This document shows, one piece after another, positions 47,951 to 60,305 of a DNA stretch of 64,000 nucleotides. The notes below the pieces were generated by a model, which was given only the letters and a program-made list of their open reading frames with translations, was not told where the DNA came from and made no database searches. This stretch comes from Epiperipatus broadwayi (Eukaryota > Onychophora > Udeonychophora > Euonychophora > Peripatidae). Every line of letters starts with the position of its first letter. Positions within the stretch are counted from its first letter, which is position 1. The DNA lies in NCBI GenBank assembly GCA_028023455.1, contig JAQFVV010000158.1, positions 1,426,001 through 1,490,000 of the forward strand. The letters are read 5' to 3'. Made by a program: the position numbers and the translations under genes.

Positions 47951-49093
47951 TTGATGATGACTTTTTATTTAGGTACTTACAACTGCAGATCACTTTCAAG
48001 TGAAGGAAGATTGCAAGAATTAGAAGAAGAACTGTCTTATATTAAATGGGACATTATTGGACTTTGTGAAGTTAGAAGAAAAGGTGAAGAGACAATTGAT
48101 TTAAAAAGTGGACATATGCTCTATTATAAAGGCACAAATATTGGAAATACAAATGGAGTAGGAATCATTATAAATAAAAAGTGGAAGAACAATATTGTGG
48201 AGATTGATGGTGTATCAGACAGAGTGGCAAGATTAGTTATACAACTTAATAGCAGATATCAAATGCAGATAATTCAGGTTTATGCCCCAACAAGTTCTCA
48301 CAGTGATGAAGTAGTAGAAGATTTTTATATGGATGTACAAAAGGCTTTTGATCAGAGTAAACAACATTTTAAAATTGTTATGGGAGATTTTAATGCTAGA
48401 ATTGGTAAACAAATGAACGATGAAAGTGTTGTAGGTAATTTTGGTTATGGTAATAGAAATGAGAGAGGACATAGACTTGTGGAGTTTGCAGAGAAGGAAA
48501 AACTTTATATTATGAATTCTTTTTTTGAGAAAAATGTTAGAAGGAAATGGACATGGAAGCATCCAAATGAAGGTACAGCAGAATTGGATTATATTTTGAC
48601 TAACAGGAAATACACATTTCAAGATTGTAATGTTCTTAATAAATTTAACACAGGAAGTGATCATCGATTAGTAAGGGGTAAGATACATGTTAATGTAAAA
48701 CTAGAGAGACAAAAATTATTAAGAAAAACTATATTTACAGTTGATATTCCTAATCTTCAGAAACATTCTAATGAATTTAAATTAGAACTTACAAATCGGT
48801 TTCAAGTATTAGTAGATTTTGAACATGATTCAGATTTGAATGAAATTAATATGAAAATAACTGATACACTTTTAAAAACTGCAACAAAGATAGCTGGTAG
48901 AAAAAAGCAGCAATTGACTAATAAAATTTCTACTGAGACTAGAGAACTTATGAAGAAAAGAAGGAATATGAAGATATGCAAGAATGATGCATTAAAAAGA
49001 ATTGAATATCTCGAATTTTGTAAAATGGTGCGGAAAAGAGTTGAAAATGATATAAGAAAGTATAACTGTGAACTAGCAAGGAAAGCTGTATAA
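47951..49093 (+). pseudogene. RTE LINE endonuclease region (copy A)
   Basis: A 380-codon frame from the family start Met-Met-Thr. The endonuclease fold is complete: Asn10 in 'TYNCRSL', Glu39 in 'GLCEVRRKG', Tyr110 in 'IIQVYAP', Asp145 and Asn147 in 'VMGDFNARIG', Asp212 in 'LDYILTNRK', and Asp236-His237 in 'GSDHRLV'. All expected catalytic residues are present, so the nuclease itself could be active. Host databases often call such sequences craniofacial development protein 2-like. The frame ends at a premature TAA (49091-49093), after which the same frame continues with 'FISAIRKKDG' and 'LVEDFYQELY' to 49411. Confidence 0.85.
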
Positions 49094-50115
49094 GAAAATA
49101 AAAGTCTAAAGAATGTAAAACAACATTTTGGTATTGGTAGGAAATTTATATCTGCAATAAGGAAAAAAGATGGCATTATTACTAAAAAGAGGGGTGACAT
49201 TATGAAATTGGTAGAAGATTTTTATCAAGAATTATATAGTAATAAAGAACAAGTACCTCCTATATCTATTACATCTTCCGAATTGCCCAGAATTTTAAAT
49301 GAAGAAGTGAGAAATGCAATTAAATGTATGAAAAAAGGAAAGGCTCCAGGTAATGATGGAATTATAATTAATATATTAAAAGAAGCAGGTGAAGAAATAG
49401 AAAAAAATTAGCAAAGTTATATACCAAATGTCTAAATGATAAAGATGTACCAGATGATTGGAAAAATGCTGTATTAATATTTTAAAAAGGTGATAAAGAA
49501 GACATTAGAAATTACAGACCTATCAGTCTTTTATCAGTTTTATACAAAATTTTTACTAAGATAATTACAATTCGTCTACAGAAAACACTGGATTTCCACC
49601 AACCAAGAGAACAAGCTGGATTTAAAAGTGGTTTTAGTACAGTAGATCATATTCAAGTATTGAGAGAAGTTATAGAAAGGACAAATGAATATGAGTTGTC
49701 ATTATGTTTTGGATTTGTAGATTATGAAAAGGCATTTGATTCTCTAAACATTTCTTCAGTGATTAAAGCATTGGATCATCAAGGTATAGATCCAGGATAT
49801 TGTCATATTTTAAAGAATATTTATAAAAATGCAACAGCAACAATTAGATTACATAATGATACTGGGAAAGTCAACATTGAGAAAGGTGTAAGACAAGGTG
49901 ACTCCATATCTCCAAAACTTTTTACAGCAGTGCTGCAAGAAGTATTTTGTGGATTAAAATGGGAAACTAAAGGAGTGAAAGTAAATGGAGATTATTTAAG
50001 TCATTTAGATTTCGCAGATGATGTAGTTGTTTTTGCAAATAATGCTTCCGAGCTGCAGGAAATGTTGCAGGAGTTATCAGATGAAAGTAGGAGTAGGACT
50101 AAAGATAAATGTTAA
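49094..50115 (+). pseudogene. RTE LINE reverse transcriptase, broken (copy A)
   Basis: Continues the LINE protein after the first stop. The part at 49202-49411 holds 'NAIKCMKKGKAPGNDGI', the start of the RT. After the A7 frameshift the next frame reads 'DWKNAVLIF', a stop, then 'NYRPISLLSVLYKIFTK', 'QAGFKSGFSTVDH', motif A 'FGFVDYEKAFDSL', motif B 'GVRQGDSISPKLF' and motif C 'LDFADDVVVFA' (codons at 50011-50022). Catalytic aspartates are kept. The open stretch 49660-50115 ends where the frame shifts again near 50090. Confidence 0.85.
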
Positions 50116-50773
50116 AAAGACTAAAGTAATGTTTAATCGATTTGCTCAAAATATGAAAATAAAGATTGATTATGATGAATTAGAAGAAGTTAAGAGTTAC
50201 AAATACCTTGGTCAGATTATTAATACAGATGGAAACATAATAGAGGAAATTAATCATAGAATTAAACTTGTTTGGAGTGCTTTTGGTAGAAATAACTTGA
50301 TATTAAAAGGAAATATGCCTATGTGTTTGAAAAGAAAGGTTTTTAACAAATGTGTTTTACCAGTTCTTACTTATGGATCTGAGACTTGGACACTTAATAG
50401 AAGATCAATACAGAGACTTCAGACCACTCAAAGAAGTATGGAGAGATGTATGTTGGGAGTAACAAGAAGAGATCGAAAACGCAATGTATGGGTAAGAGAA
50501 CAAACAGGTGTTACTGACCTCATTGAAAAAATTAAAAGATTGAAGTGGAGTTGGGCTGGACATATTGCTAGAAGAGATGATAATAGATGGACAATTGAAA
50601 TTTTAAACTGGATTCCAAGAGATTGTAAAAGACCCAGAAGGAGACCACATGTAAGATGGATGGATGAAATAAGAAAATGTGTAGGGGTGATGTGGAGAAG
50701 AGAAGCTAAAGATCGGAGAAGATGGATTAAACTTGGAGAGACCTTCATCCTACAGTGGATTGATAATGGTTGA
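50027..50773 (+). pseudogene. RTE LINE RT thumb and C-terminus (copy A)
   Basis: A 248-codon frame overlapping the end of the previous one. After the frameshift it reads 'VGLKINVKKTKVMFN', 'EVKSYKYLGQIIN', 'EINHRIKLVWSAFGR', 'CVLPVLTYGSETWTL', 'RSMERCMLGVTRRDR', then the terminal 'KRLKWSWAGHIARR', 'RPHVRWMDEIRK' and 'RRWIKLGE'. This is the conserved tail found at the C-terminus of many RTE-like elements. The first 20 or so codons of the listed frame, before about 50090, are out of frame with the true protein. Confidence 0.85.
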
Positions 50774-50791
50774 TAATGATGATGATGATGA

Positions 50792-52114
50792 CTCTTAAGA
50801 TATTTAAGTATGCTTTTACATAGTTAATTTATATACATACAATTCAATAAATTATTAAATTTTTATCTTATTATTGGGCGTTCCCATCAAACTCAACTCG
50901 AGATATCTGGAATTAATACATTAATATTCTAGAAGCTTTAACGTGAATTAATCATTTATTTATATAGAGAGAAAGAGTGTGCTTGTTATACTATTTTTGT
51001 GGATTTATTGCGAACATGATATAGAAAAAGTAGGTGGAATAAAGCGTGTATGGAAAGTACTTTTATAAAGTATGGAATATGAGCTTTGCTGCAAACGAGA
51101 TATAGTCTTAATAAATGGAAAATAATTAGTTCTTGTTAGTATTTTCTTAGGATATTTGTTTACCCATCTTATCATAATTTTATTCGACAAGTCATTGATT
51201 CTGCAAGCCTATAGCGTAATTGTGATCTATTCTAAAGCTCATGCTCAAGATAGAGTAACCAAAAACGCTATTTGCTAAGATCCTTCACACCCTAAAAATC
51301 GATATTCTTAGAATTCGGTAAAATGTTAATTGTTTTAAGATTAGTCGAATGTTTTCTATGAGTGATCGTACATTAAAAGATTATATTAATACCTAATTTC
51401 TTTTAGAAAAATGCAGATAAGCCTTTAGGGATCACGAACTGGGAAATTTCACCTATGCTCACCCTTTTTCTGGCCAGAGTTGTCCATATTTTACGATTCT
51501 GTGAAAAATTGCTTTAAAAAACTTTGAATAAATAAACAAACAATTAGTTCGACCTTGCGTTCTTTTTTAAAAATCAAGCTGAAAGGTGTAGTGTGTGGGT
51601 CTTACTGCGTTATATCCCCTTTTTTTAATGTAGCGAAAACCTGTATTGTGTCTCCCTTAATTAATTGAATGTCAATAAACTTTTAATTGAGGTTAATAAA
51701 CCTGTTTTAACTTGCAAGACGAGTAAAATCAATTTTATTTCCTAAATGTTCTATAAATATTTATGATAGGAAATATTTTAATTTACCAATGACTTATAAT
51801 ATTGTTTTCATTTTTTTTTAATAAAGCGAAGTATATAAGAAGTTTATTATACTTTTTGTACAATAGGTTTAGAATTTAATTATAGGGAGAGCTGCAGTAG
51901 ATAAAAATGGTTCACAGCTTAGAGAATTGTCATTGTTGATTGGTTAATATTTAAATGACGTTTTCCCGTATTTTGTTTGCATATGTTCATAGATAGTATT
52001 TGAATATGTAGCGTTTCCTTATATCAATTGGTTTAAAATAATGGAATATTTAACATACTATTGTACTATAAATTATTAAATTATGATGCTATGATAAGAA
52101 ATTATTTCACTAAA
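50792..52114. other. Intergenic DNA upstream of candidate secreted-protein exon
   Basis: No coding similarity. Near the right end, inverted CCAAT-like ATTGGTT motifs (about 51950 and 52030) and a TATAAAT-like element (about 52067) precede the ATG at 52115. They are only suggestive as promoter parts. Confidence 0.3.
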
Positions 52115-52160
52115 ATGAAGTTTCTGTTTTTGTTAGCTACGATGTCATGTGTATTGGTAG
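52115..52160 (+). CDS. Candidate first exon of a secreted protein
   Basis: ATG with adenines before it (AAAATGA), then 15 codons MKFLFLLATMSCVLV and one extra base, followed directly by a consensus donor GTAAGT at 52161. The peptide has a positive residue then a hydrophobic core and small residues, as in a signal peptide. A phase-1 intron right after the signal sequence is very common in animal genes for secreted proteins. No second exon could be identified downstream, and the match could be chance. If real, the following exon or exons lie in or beyond 52200-64000. Product unknown. Confidence 0.35.
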
Positions 52161-53599
52161 GTAAGTATTTCACTTCGGCCAAAAAAATATATATATTTTT
52201 TTTAATTTAAATTGATCAATGCATATAATTTTATTTCGTCTATGTTATATGAAAAATTCTTTATTAATTGCTTAGTTTAATGAATTTTAATAACTTCAGT
52301 AAATAGCTTGAAAACCAGCGTTCGTAATCAGCTTGTTTAAATTTGTCCTATTAGAAAACTTATGGCATTTTTGGCGAGAGTCTTGCATCTTTTTGATGTT
52401 AGTCTTACTTCTAAATGACCATCAAGAAATGATTGCTTTTATCTTCACATTTCATACTTTAACATTGTATTAAACTGTTTCTTCATACTTGCTGTGCGCA
52501 TGCAAATCTTCATGTCATGTATATATAACGGTGCTTTGATCTTGGTCTATCGATTGGGTACTCTCAATGGATAGTGCAATGAATGACTGATTCGATGTTT
52601 TATGGCGAATAGTAAATAGTATTTTATCAAGAGTAATTTCTTCTGCCATATAGGATATGCTTTTTCATCGATCACAAATACTTTTGGCATACAAGCACTT
52701 TGTGCATCCCCTTATATTCATTCGTAAATGTTTTTTTTTTTTTTTAGTTTACTCTCTTTTGTAATTTATGTTGGTAAAGCCCTATAGTCATCAGATTCTC
52801 GTGCCATTGACTTCTGCATTAATTGATGAAACATTTCATTTTTTTAATTATATGGGTAACATTTCTAACTCCATCTTTTTTTGTGTGTGTGGAAATATAT
52901 AGAGAGTGTGCAAAGACTTCATCATTGTCGGCTATAATTATATCAAAGTGTGGGCAAGTCGCCATGAGTCAAACAAGCATTAAAGATAAGTAATCCAAAG
53001 AAATAAAAACGCACAGAATATATGTATTTAAATAATATTTAATGCTGATAAATCTATATATATACAGATTAATAATATCCATAATCGTTAATAATATTGG
53101 ACAAGTAATTAACGATGGTCATTAGGGTTTTAAATCTAATAACAATTTATACAAAGCTATACAACTAGAGAATAAGCTACCGACATAACTAAATAATCAA
53201 AAGATAACTAAATTATTAATACGTAGTTCAAAGCATTACAAAATAATAATTATTGTGGCCGATACAGGTTCATACATTTGTTTTTATATCTTCATAAGCA
53301 AGGGCTTCTGCAAGCTAAAAAATTGCTGTCTTTTTAATTAACCTCCCCCCCCCCCCCCGGAGTATATAAGGCAGATTTTCACTGGAATTATAATTATCAG
53401 AAGTACTTATTGTTCCTCTAATTGCTTTGTTAACTAATTTTTAATATGATTGTAGCTAATACTTTTAAAAATTTAATATTTTTTTACATTAAAATATAAT
53501 TTTAATTAAATAGATAATTATGTTTTACTATATTTAATTATATTTATGTATATATTTAACATAATTTGCAAAACTTGTGTATATTCATTATTGGCATCA
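52161..53599. other. Non-coding DNA, possible intron
   Basis: AT-rich with a C14 run at 53345-53358 and a T13-14 run near 52731. No repeat family or exon recognised. Confidence 0.35.
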
Positions 53600-56500
53600 T
53601 TTTCAACCATTATCAATCCACAGCAGGAATGCAGTTTTTCATTCCCTAATCACCTTCACAACACACCAACAAACTTTTTCATTTCATCCATTTATCTCAC
53701 ATAGATTTATTTTTAAAATTTATACAATTTCTTGGGATCCAATTTAAGACTTCAACTGTCTATCTATTATCTTTTTTGCAATTTGGCCAATGCAGAACTA
53801 TTTATCTATTATCATCTTTTTAGCAATTTGGCCAATGCACTTTCATTTCAGTCTCTTAATTATTTTCAATCTATCAGATGATATGTGTTTGTTCTCTTAC
53901 CCATGTATTTTGTTTTCAAACTCTTCTTATTACTTCTAACATATTTCTCTCCATACTTCATTGAATAATCTGAAATTTCTGTATTGCTCTTCTATTAAGT
54001 GTCCAAATTTCTGATCCATGAATAACTGATAAATTCATCTATTAAAAATCATCCTTTTGAAAGACATAGGCATATTTTCTTTTAATATTTCTACCAAAAT
54101 ACTTCATTCAAATTTAAATCTGTGATTAATTTCATTTATTTTGTTCCATATTTATTAATAGTTTAACCAAGATTTTTGTGGATGTTAACTTCTAATTCAT
54201 GATTATCAGTATTTTCTTAGAAAATTCTTTGAATACTACTTTAGTCTTTTTAGCATTTATCTTTAGTTCTACTCTTTTACTTTCATCTGATAACTCTTGC
54301 ATTTCTTTGAAGTGATATTTGAAAAACAATCACATCATCTGCAGAATCTAAATGACTTCTATAATCTCCATTTACTATTACTTCATTAATTTCCCATTTT
54401 AATCCACTAAATACGTCCTGCAAAGCTATCACAAAAGGTTTTGAAAATAGACAATCATCCTGTCAAAAGCCCTTCTCAATGTTAATTTTCTTAGTATCAT
54501 CAGAAAATCAAATCACTCTATGGCATGTTGATAAATATTCTTCAGAATATGATAATATCCTGGTTCTATATATTGATGACGTAATGTTTCATTTACTGAA
54601 GAAATGCTTATAGAATCAAATGCCTTTTCGTATTCTACAAATCCAAAGCATATTGATATATCACAATATTCATTGGTTCTTTTTACATTCTCTCAATACT
54701 TGGATGTTATCCACTATGATAAAATCACTTTTAAATCCAGCTTATTCTTTTGGTTGGTTAAAATCCAAATTTCACTTTAAATGAGTTGCAATTATTTTGA
54801 TAAAGATTTTGTATAGAACTGATAGAAGATTGATAAATTTGTAATTTCTGTTATCTTCTTTATTATCTTTTTTAAATATTAATATTACTTCTGCATTTTT
54901 CCACTTATTTGGTACATCTTTAAATTTAGATATTTGATATATAACTTTGCTAGCAATTTTTCTATTTTCTCATTTGCTTTTAAAATAACAACAATAATTC
55001 CATCATTTCCTGGAGTTTTCCCTTTGTGGATTTAATTGCATGTCCACTTTCTTAAAATACTGAACAATTCAAAAGATGTAATAACTAAGGAGATAATTGT
55101 TTTTTTTTTTTTGGTTATTATATAATTCTTTATAAAACTCTTACACACATTCTATGATTTAATCTCTTTTTAGTAATAGTTCCATTTTCTTATTGTGGAA
55201 TGAAGTTTCCTTTCAATACTATGGAGTTGTTTTATACTTTTGATAATTTTATTTTCTTCTACAGCTTTATTTGCCAATTCACAATTTTATTTTTTTATAT
55301 TATTATTAATTCTTTTTTATATCATTTTACAAAATTTTACTTATTCAGTTGTTTTTAATGGATAATTTAAAATTTTTTCTATATTTCTTTTCTTTCATAG
55401 ATTTTAGTAAATTTCTTTTTTATCCTTTTTTTTTAAATTCTTAATAGACTAGATATCTTCTAATTGATTTCTGTCAAATCTGAATTGTCTTTAAAGTTTA
55501 TGAATATTTTAAAATGATTTTCTAGTTTTTGTCTTTTAGGTTTACATTAATATGTATTTTATATCTCATTAATCGATTATCATTTTCCATATATCTCATT
55601 AATTGAAGGGCAATACAACTTTGATCATACATATTTTCTGTTAATCAAGATATAATCCAATTCTGTTTACTTTCATTAGATTGCTTTGATGTTCATTTCC
55701 ATTTACTACTTTCTTGAAAGAACATAATATATAGTTTTTATGCAAATTCTACAAGTCTGTGTCCTCTCATTTTTATCACCATAACCAAATTTATCCACAG
55801 CACTTTTGTCTTTCAATTGTTTACCAATTTTAGCATTAAAATCTCTCTTGATAATTTCAAAATGTTTGGTCTAATCAAAAGCATTTTGTACATTTATATA
55901 AAAATCTTCCATTTGTTCATCACAGTGAGAACTTGTTGGAGTCTAAATCTGAATTCTCTGCATTTGGTATCTACCATTAAGTTGAATAACTAATCTTGCC
56001 ACTGTCTGATATATCATTAATCTCCACAATGTTATTCTGCCACTTTTTATTTATAATGAATCCCATTCCACTTGAGCCTTCAATATTTGTGCCTTTGTAG
56101 TATATGCACACTTTTTAAATCATTGTTTTATTTACTTCTAACTTCACAAAGTTGAATTATGTTCCATTTAAAATTAGACAGTTCTTCCAGTTCATGTAGT
56201 CTTCCTTCACCTGATCTGCAGTTTTCAGTGCTTAAATAAAAGGTCATAATAAAATGACAATCTTTATCTGAAATCTATGGCATCCATCTTCAGCCACTAA
56301 CTGCTAACTTGGTTGGTAATTTTACAATCTCTTGTTAATAAGAGCCATAATTTAGTTTTAATTATGGTGCTAGTAAATGTATAAATCATTTACACACATT
56401 CAACCTGCTTTGAAGAAAACTCAATTAACATTTCAGTTAAAAATTATCAAACAATTAAGAAGAAAGACCATGTTTATTCTTAATCTTAAACTCAGAGATA

Positions 56501-56710
56501 AAAGCCAGTAAACGTACTACACTGGCTCATTTGTGTTTTATCCATGTTTATCTACTATATGAACTATGAACAATCACATAGCAATAATAGATGCAGTGAC
56601 AAGAATGTATGGAGTGGACAGTAGGAATTTGCCCTGCTCGATTCCTTTAAAACCTCAAAGAGATATCAAAAAGTCTTCTTTCAATTAACAGTAAACTTTT
56701 TTCGACAAAC
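53600..56710 (-). mobile_element. RTE-type LINE copy E, long but decayed
   Basis: Minus-strand copy with matching order along its whole length. The 3' end GGATTGATAATGG-type sequence is near 53620, followed by RT C-terminal sequence, RT motif A near 54630, the RT N-terminus near 55020, the endonuclease at about 55650-56260 and a leader to about 56710. The leader shares CGAGCAGGGCAAATTCCTA-type sequence with copy B. A local duplication (GCAATTTGGCCAATGCA at about 53779 and 53833) is visible. Stops and indels are frequent, so it is older than copies A and B. It abuts the terminal-inverted-repeat element at 56733. Confidence 0.8.
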
Positions 56711-56732
56711 GTATATTCACATATAATTTTAA

Positions 56733-57967
56733 GGTTGTCGTCAAAGAGCCCTATATCCCACTGGATGGCATTGTTTTTGCGCTAAAACACATAAAAATGC
56801 TGTTTCCGCGGCCGACACCTTCGAACCTGCATTTTCTATAATACAACTTTTTTGTTGTGTTACAGATTGCAGGCTGCTATGTTGCGTCGCAGTACAGCAT
56901 GTATGTTTTACGCAGCAAATACATTTTCCGAATATCGCACAGTTTATAAAATGGTTACGGCTTGGGGAGAGGGTGTGTTTTTTTGAATTGGATGAAAATG
57001 TTGTTTTCATTTGATTTTTTTTTATTTTAAAGTATTGAAATGTTCCAATTTTGTAAAGTAATAATTAACAGACTTTTTATACCGTAGTGTATTGAAGTTT
57101 TAAGTAGTAAATGTTGACGAGATATATGTATAAAAAGTAGGTAATGAATCAAGTAATGTACTGTTCGTAACATTCCACGAGACAAAGAAGATTGTACCGT
57201 CTGTATATTTTTGAAATAAAAAAGAGCGTTAACACAAAAATATCCAGTAAGAAAAGTAAAATTGTACACTGTTTTTTTAAATGTCATAAAAAGCATATAT
57301 TATAAACATTTTATATATATATTTGTCATTGTTTGAAAAAGTTTTAGTTTCTTTTCTCTGACTACTGTTATAATTTGTTGAATATAGTTTACGTTTATTG
57401 TTATCATTTATTTTATAGATGTTAGTAAAAAAATATTTACAAAAATACGATTTTGATATTTTTTATTTTAGCATTACAAACAGAACAATAACCCTAAAAC
57501 TAACCCTAAACCTAACCCTAAAACTAACTAATCCTAACCCTAAAACTAACCCTAATCCTAACCCTAAACGTAACCGTAACAAGTTTTACTTTTAGTTATC
57601 ATTCTATTTGAAATAAAAACTAGCGGTAAACAACAACAACAAAAAAAGCCGTTACCCCAGTAAAAAAATCTCCGATAGAAAATTGATTTTTCTAATAAAA
57701 AGCAAACTAAAAAAGACGAATCAAATTGTAATTTGTTTATTTTATTTTACATTTATTATTATCATTTAATTTGTATACGTTAATAAAAAATAATATTTTA
57801 AAATTAAATAATATTTAAAAAAGATGATTTTCTTTTGTTTTTATTTTTTCATTACAAAAAACATATCAAAATGATTATAATTAACAGCCCGGGAATGATC
57901 ATATTTTATAGTTTAAGCGTGAAAACTGCACCATCGAGTGGGATATAGTAGCTATTTGACGACAACC
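56733..57967. mobile_element. Non-autonomous DNA transposon with 8-bp target duplication
   Basis: 1235 bp with terminal inverted repeats of about 36-50 bp starting GGTTGTCGTCAAA and sharing TATATCCCACT. The 8-bp direct repeat AATTTTAA flanks it exactly (56725-56732 and 57968-57975). An 8-bp duplication is typical of hAT, P and Merlin superfamilies; the GG start does not fit classic hAT ends. Two minus-strand frames of 89 codons each (56741-57010 and 57027-57296) have no transposase motif. The interior includes a telomere-like tract (57489-57580). Confidence 0.8.
57489..57580. repeat. Degenerate CCCTAA telomere-like tract
   Basis: About 92 bp composed mainly of AACCCTAA units alternating with AAACTAACCCT variants. 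It matches the TTAGGG-type repeat with frequent substitutions and lies wholly inside the transposon at 56733-57967. An interstitial telomere-like sequence rather than a chromosome end. Confidence 0.85.
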
Positions 57968-57975
57968 AATTTTAA

Positions 57976-58714
57976 TTTTAAAAGTAATAATAATAATTAA
58001 ATAGTTTTTTTGTTCTGGAGCTTCAGAGTCCTTATTCCACCACTATACCAAACCATATAGGACAATTGGGTAGTAATTAATTTTGTTTTTTAAAAAAATC
58101 CGCTTAATGTTAATTATAATGATTAGATAGTAGTACAATATTTTTTGTGTTTAAATATTGAAAATCTATAAAAAAAATTAGTTCTTTTTTAATCCCCTTC
58201 ATAAATTCAGAGGGAGAAAAATCAAGGCATTAGAAAAATGATTTCAGTTATGATACTTTTTTTTTCTTAGTGATTTTTATTAACTATTTTTGATAATACT
58301 TAAAGAATGTTGTTTTTATGTTAATGAAAGTGCTAGAATTAGGAAAAATTAAAAAAAAATAATTCAAAAATCCAATAAAAGGAAAACGGATTTGTAAAGA
58401 AATATTTGAAATGTGTTTGTCCCCTATAAAATATTTATATTTTTATTGTTGTTATATATTGCGATATCTACATAAATGTAGGCTCGCATGTATATATTAT
58501 TGATTCTCAATAATATTAATAAAGAGAAGGGTTTCGTTAAAAGAAATAGAAAAAAAAAAAAGAAAGAAAAAATTTAGTTAAAAGGATTCTAAAAACTTAT
58601 TTTAAAAGAAATTAAAAAAGCTAAAAAAATGATTAAAGATTAGAAAGGAAAGGGGAGGGGTGTAAAACTGAACGCGTCTCTTTCTTTCTTTGTTAAATAA
58701 GAAAATCACGTGTA
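57976..58714. other. AT-rich DNA left of the gypsy element
   Basis: Homopolymer-rich, no gene or recognisable repeat family. It may be host DNA or the outer part of a long LTR; the 5' end of the LTR cannot be fixed. Confidence 0.35.
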
Positions 58715-59100
58715 AAAAGAACGAAAGAAATAATTATAATTGTGAAATTAAAAAAAGTAAACTTGTACCAAATTTCCAAATAGATTGGTACAAGATAAAG
58801 TGAGATAAAGGAATGTTGCAATTAGTAACATTCAATATTTAAAAGAATGAAAGAAATTAATTATAATTGTAAAATTAAAAAATGTAAACTTGTACCAAAT
58901 TTCCAAATAGATTGGTACGAGATAAAGTAATGAAAAGGAATGTTGCAATTAGTAGCATTCAATAAAAATGTATCAAAAGAATGAAATGAAATAAATGTAA
59001 TTAGAAATTGGAAAAATGTAAACTGTATAAAAAAAAATTCCAGATAGATTGGTAAGATAAGAAGGAAAAGGAAGGAGGCAATTAGTGAGATTCTATAGCA
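58715..59100 (+). repeat. Three tandem units of 126-134 bp
   Basis: Units begin near AAAAGAA(C/T)GAAA at 58715, 58841 and 58975. The first two share the strings TAAACTTGTACCAAATTTCC and ATAGATTGGTAC; the third is more diverged. Tandem repeats of this size are often found in LTR promoters or retroelement leaders. The array lies about 1.2 kb before the primer-binding site, so it may belong to the gypsy element, but that is unproven. Confidence 0.65.
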
Positions 59101-59544
59101 GGACAGCAGAGAGAAATAAGCAGAGCTGATTTAGAAGTAACCGGTTGTGTTTTTTTTTGCTGGCTAGAATTTAACAAAAATAATAATAGAAGGGTACGCT
59201 AACATGGAGGGCTAGTGGCAAATACCGGGCGTTTGCTCGGTCTATCTCCGTCCAACCACTCGCTCACTACTTATAACAACTAAAATGCTGCCGAGAAGAG
59301 ACCGCCGTTATAGAAACAGATCTGCCTGGAGATTCGAAATAGAATGGTAAAAGGATGAATACCGACTAAATGTGGAATTAGAAAAGGAAACAAACCAACG
59401 TCAAAAGACTATAAACTCTCACTCCATTCACTGGAACGTCTGAAAAGCGAGCAACCATCTCTGCAAAAGAAGGGAAGGTTTTCCCCCTCGATGGTTGACC
59501 CGACATTGGAAAAATCCATACCTAGGTAACTATTAATACATGCA

Positions 59545-60301
59545 TGTCAGAACTAATTTGAAAATAAGAAATCAGTCAGAACTAAATTATTATAAAGTTG
59601 CGCAACACTTCGGACATTTATCATTAAATGAACTTATGATTGTAATCTATTAATGTATGAGAAAGTAACAATTGAGTTACGATAATTTATTTAATGTTTC
59701 ATTTGAATTATATTCTTTATTGTCTATTTATGTATTTTATTATGTTAGTGTGTGGATATATATGTGTGTTTTAGGATTTTATTATTAAATATAATTAACG
59801 AATTACAAAATTAAAGTTTATTTATAAAAGGAAGTACTTAGTCATTTGCATTTCTTTTCTCTACCAAGCGAATAACTATTTAGAGTAAATTAAAATTAGA
59901 TCAGTGAGCTAACAAGTTGATTAATTGAGGAATAAAATAAAGTAATCTAAATGGATAAATAAATCCAGTCTGTATTGTAAATAGAGTAAAGGAAGGAAGG
60001 GCTATAATTTATATTCCTGCTGTACCGTGATAATTCCGGGAAAATTTATAAATATTCCAGGCGCTGGGCAGAACTAATTATTCGATACAAATAATTTGCC
60101 CAGCAGAGAAGAAGCGTTTAATTGGGAAATATAATGCTGGGATGATATTTTATTATGTCAGTGTTCAATTAAGAATATATACTCGATTTAGGGGTGTATA
60201 TTGGCTTCTTGCTTGTGGTAATCATCATCATCGGTGGTTAACCGGTCGATCACATAATTAAGTGCGGCTGGGGTCTTTAACCGCACGGCGGTGGTGTTAC
60301 A
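59545..60301 (+). mobile_element. Putative 5' LTR of Ty3/gypsy element (left end uncertain)
   Basis: The right end is well supported: ...GGTGTTACA at 60293-60301 is followed after four bases by the primer-binding site. The left end is a guess at TGTCAGAACTAAT (59545), which gives TG...CA ends and a length of about 757 bp. It includes a short hairpin GTGCGG / CCGCAC (60262-60267 and 60281-60286) close to the right end. The 3' LTR, needed to define the ends, is outside the window. The LTR could start further left, even before the tandem repeats at 58715. Confidence 0.4.
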
Positions 60302-60305
60302 GTTT

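Larger units (their letters stand above)
47828..50791 (+). mobile_element. RTE-type LINE copy A, nearly full length
   Basis: About 2.96 kb. The leader starts at ACAGACAAAAATAAAG, also the border of homology with copy B. A single protein region follows, with an apurinic-type endonuclease and then a reverse transcriptase, ending at the stop near 50771. The 3' end is a short (TGA)n tail at about 50773-50791, as is usual for RTE elements. Four lesions prevent expression: TAA at 49091, a frameshift in an A7 run near 49401-49407, TAA at 49483, and a frameshift near 50085-50100. It is the best-preserved member of five in the window, and a reference for them. Confidence 0.9.

Noticed and set aside
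48233-49200. Two minus-strand frames of 143 and 132 codons
   Set aside because: Antisense shadows of the conserved LINE copy A endonuclease and linker.
57489-57580. Telomere at a chromosome end
   Set aside because: Short, degenerate and internal to a transposon with target duplications; sequence continues on both sides.
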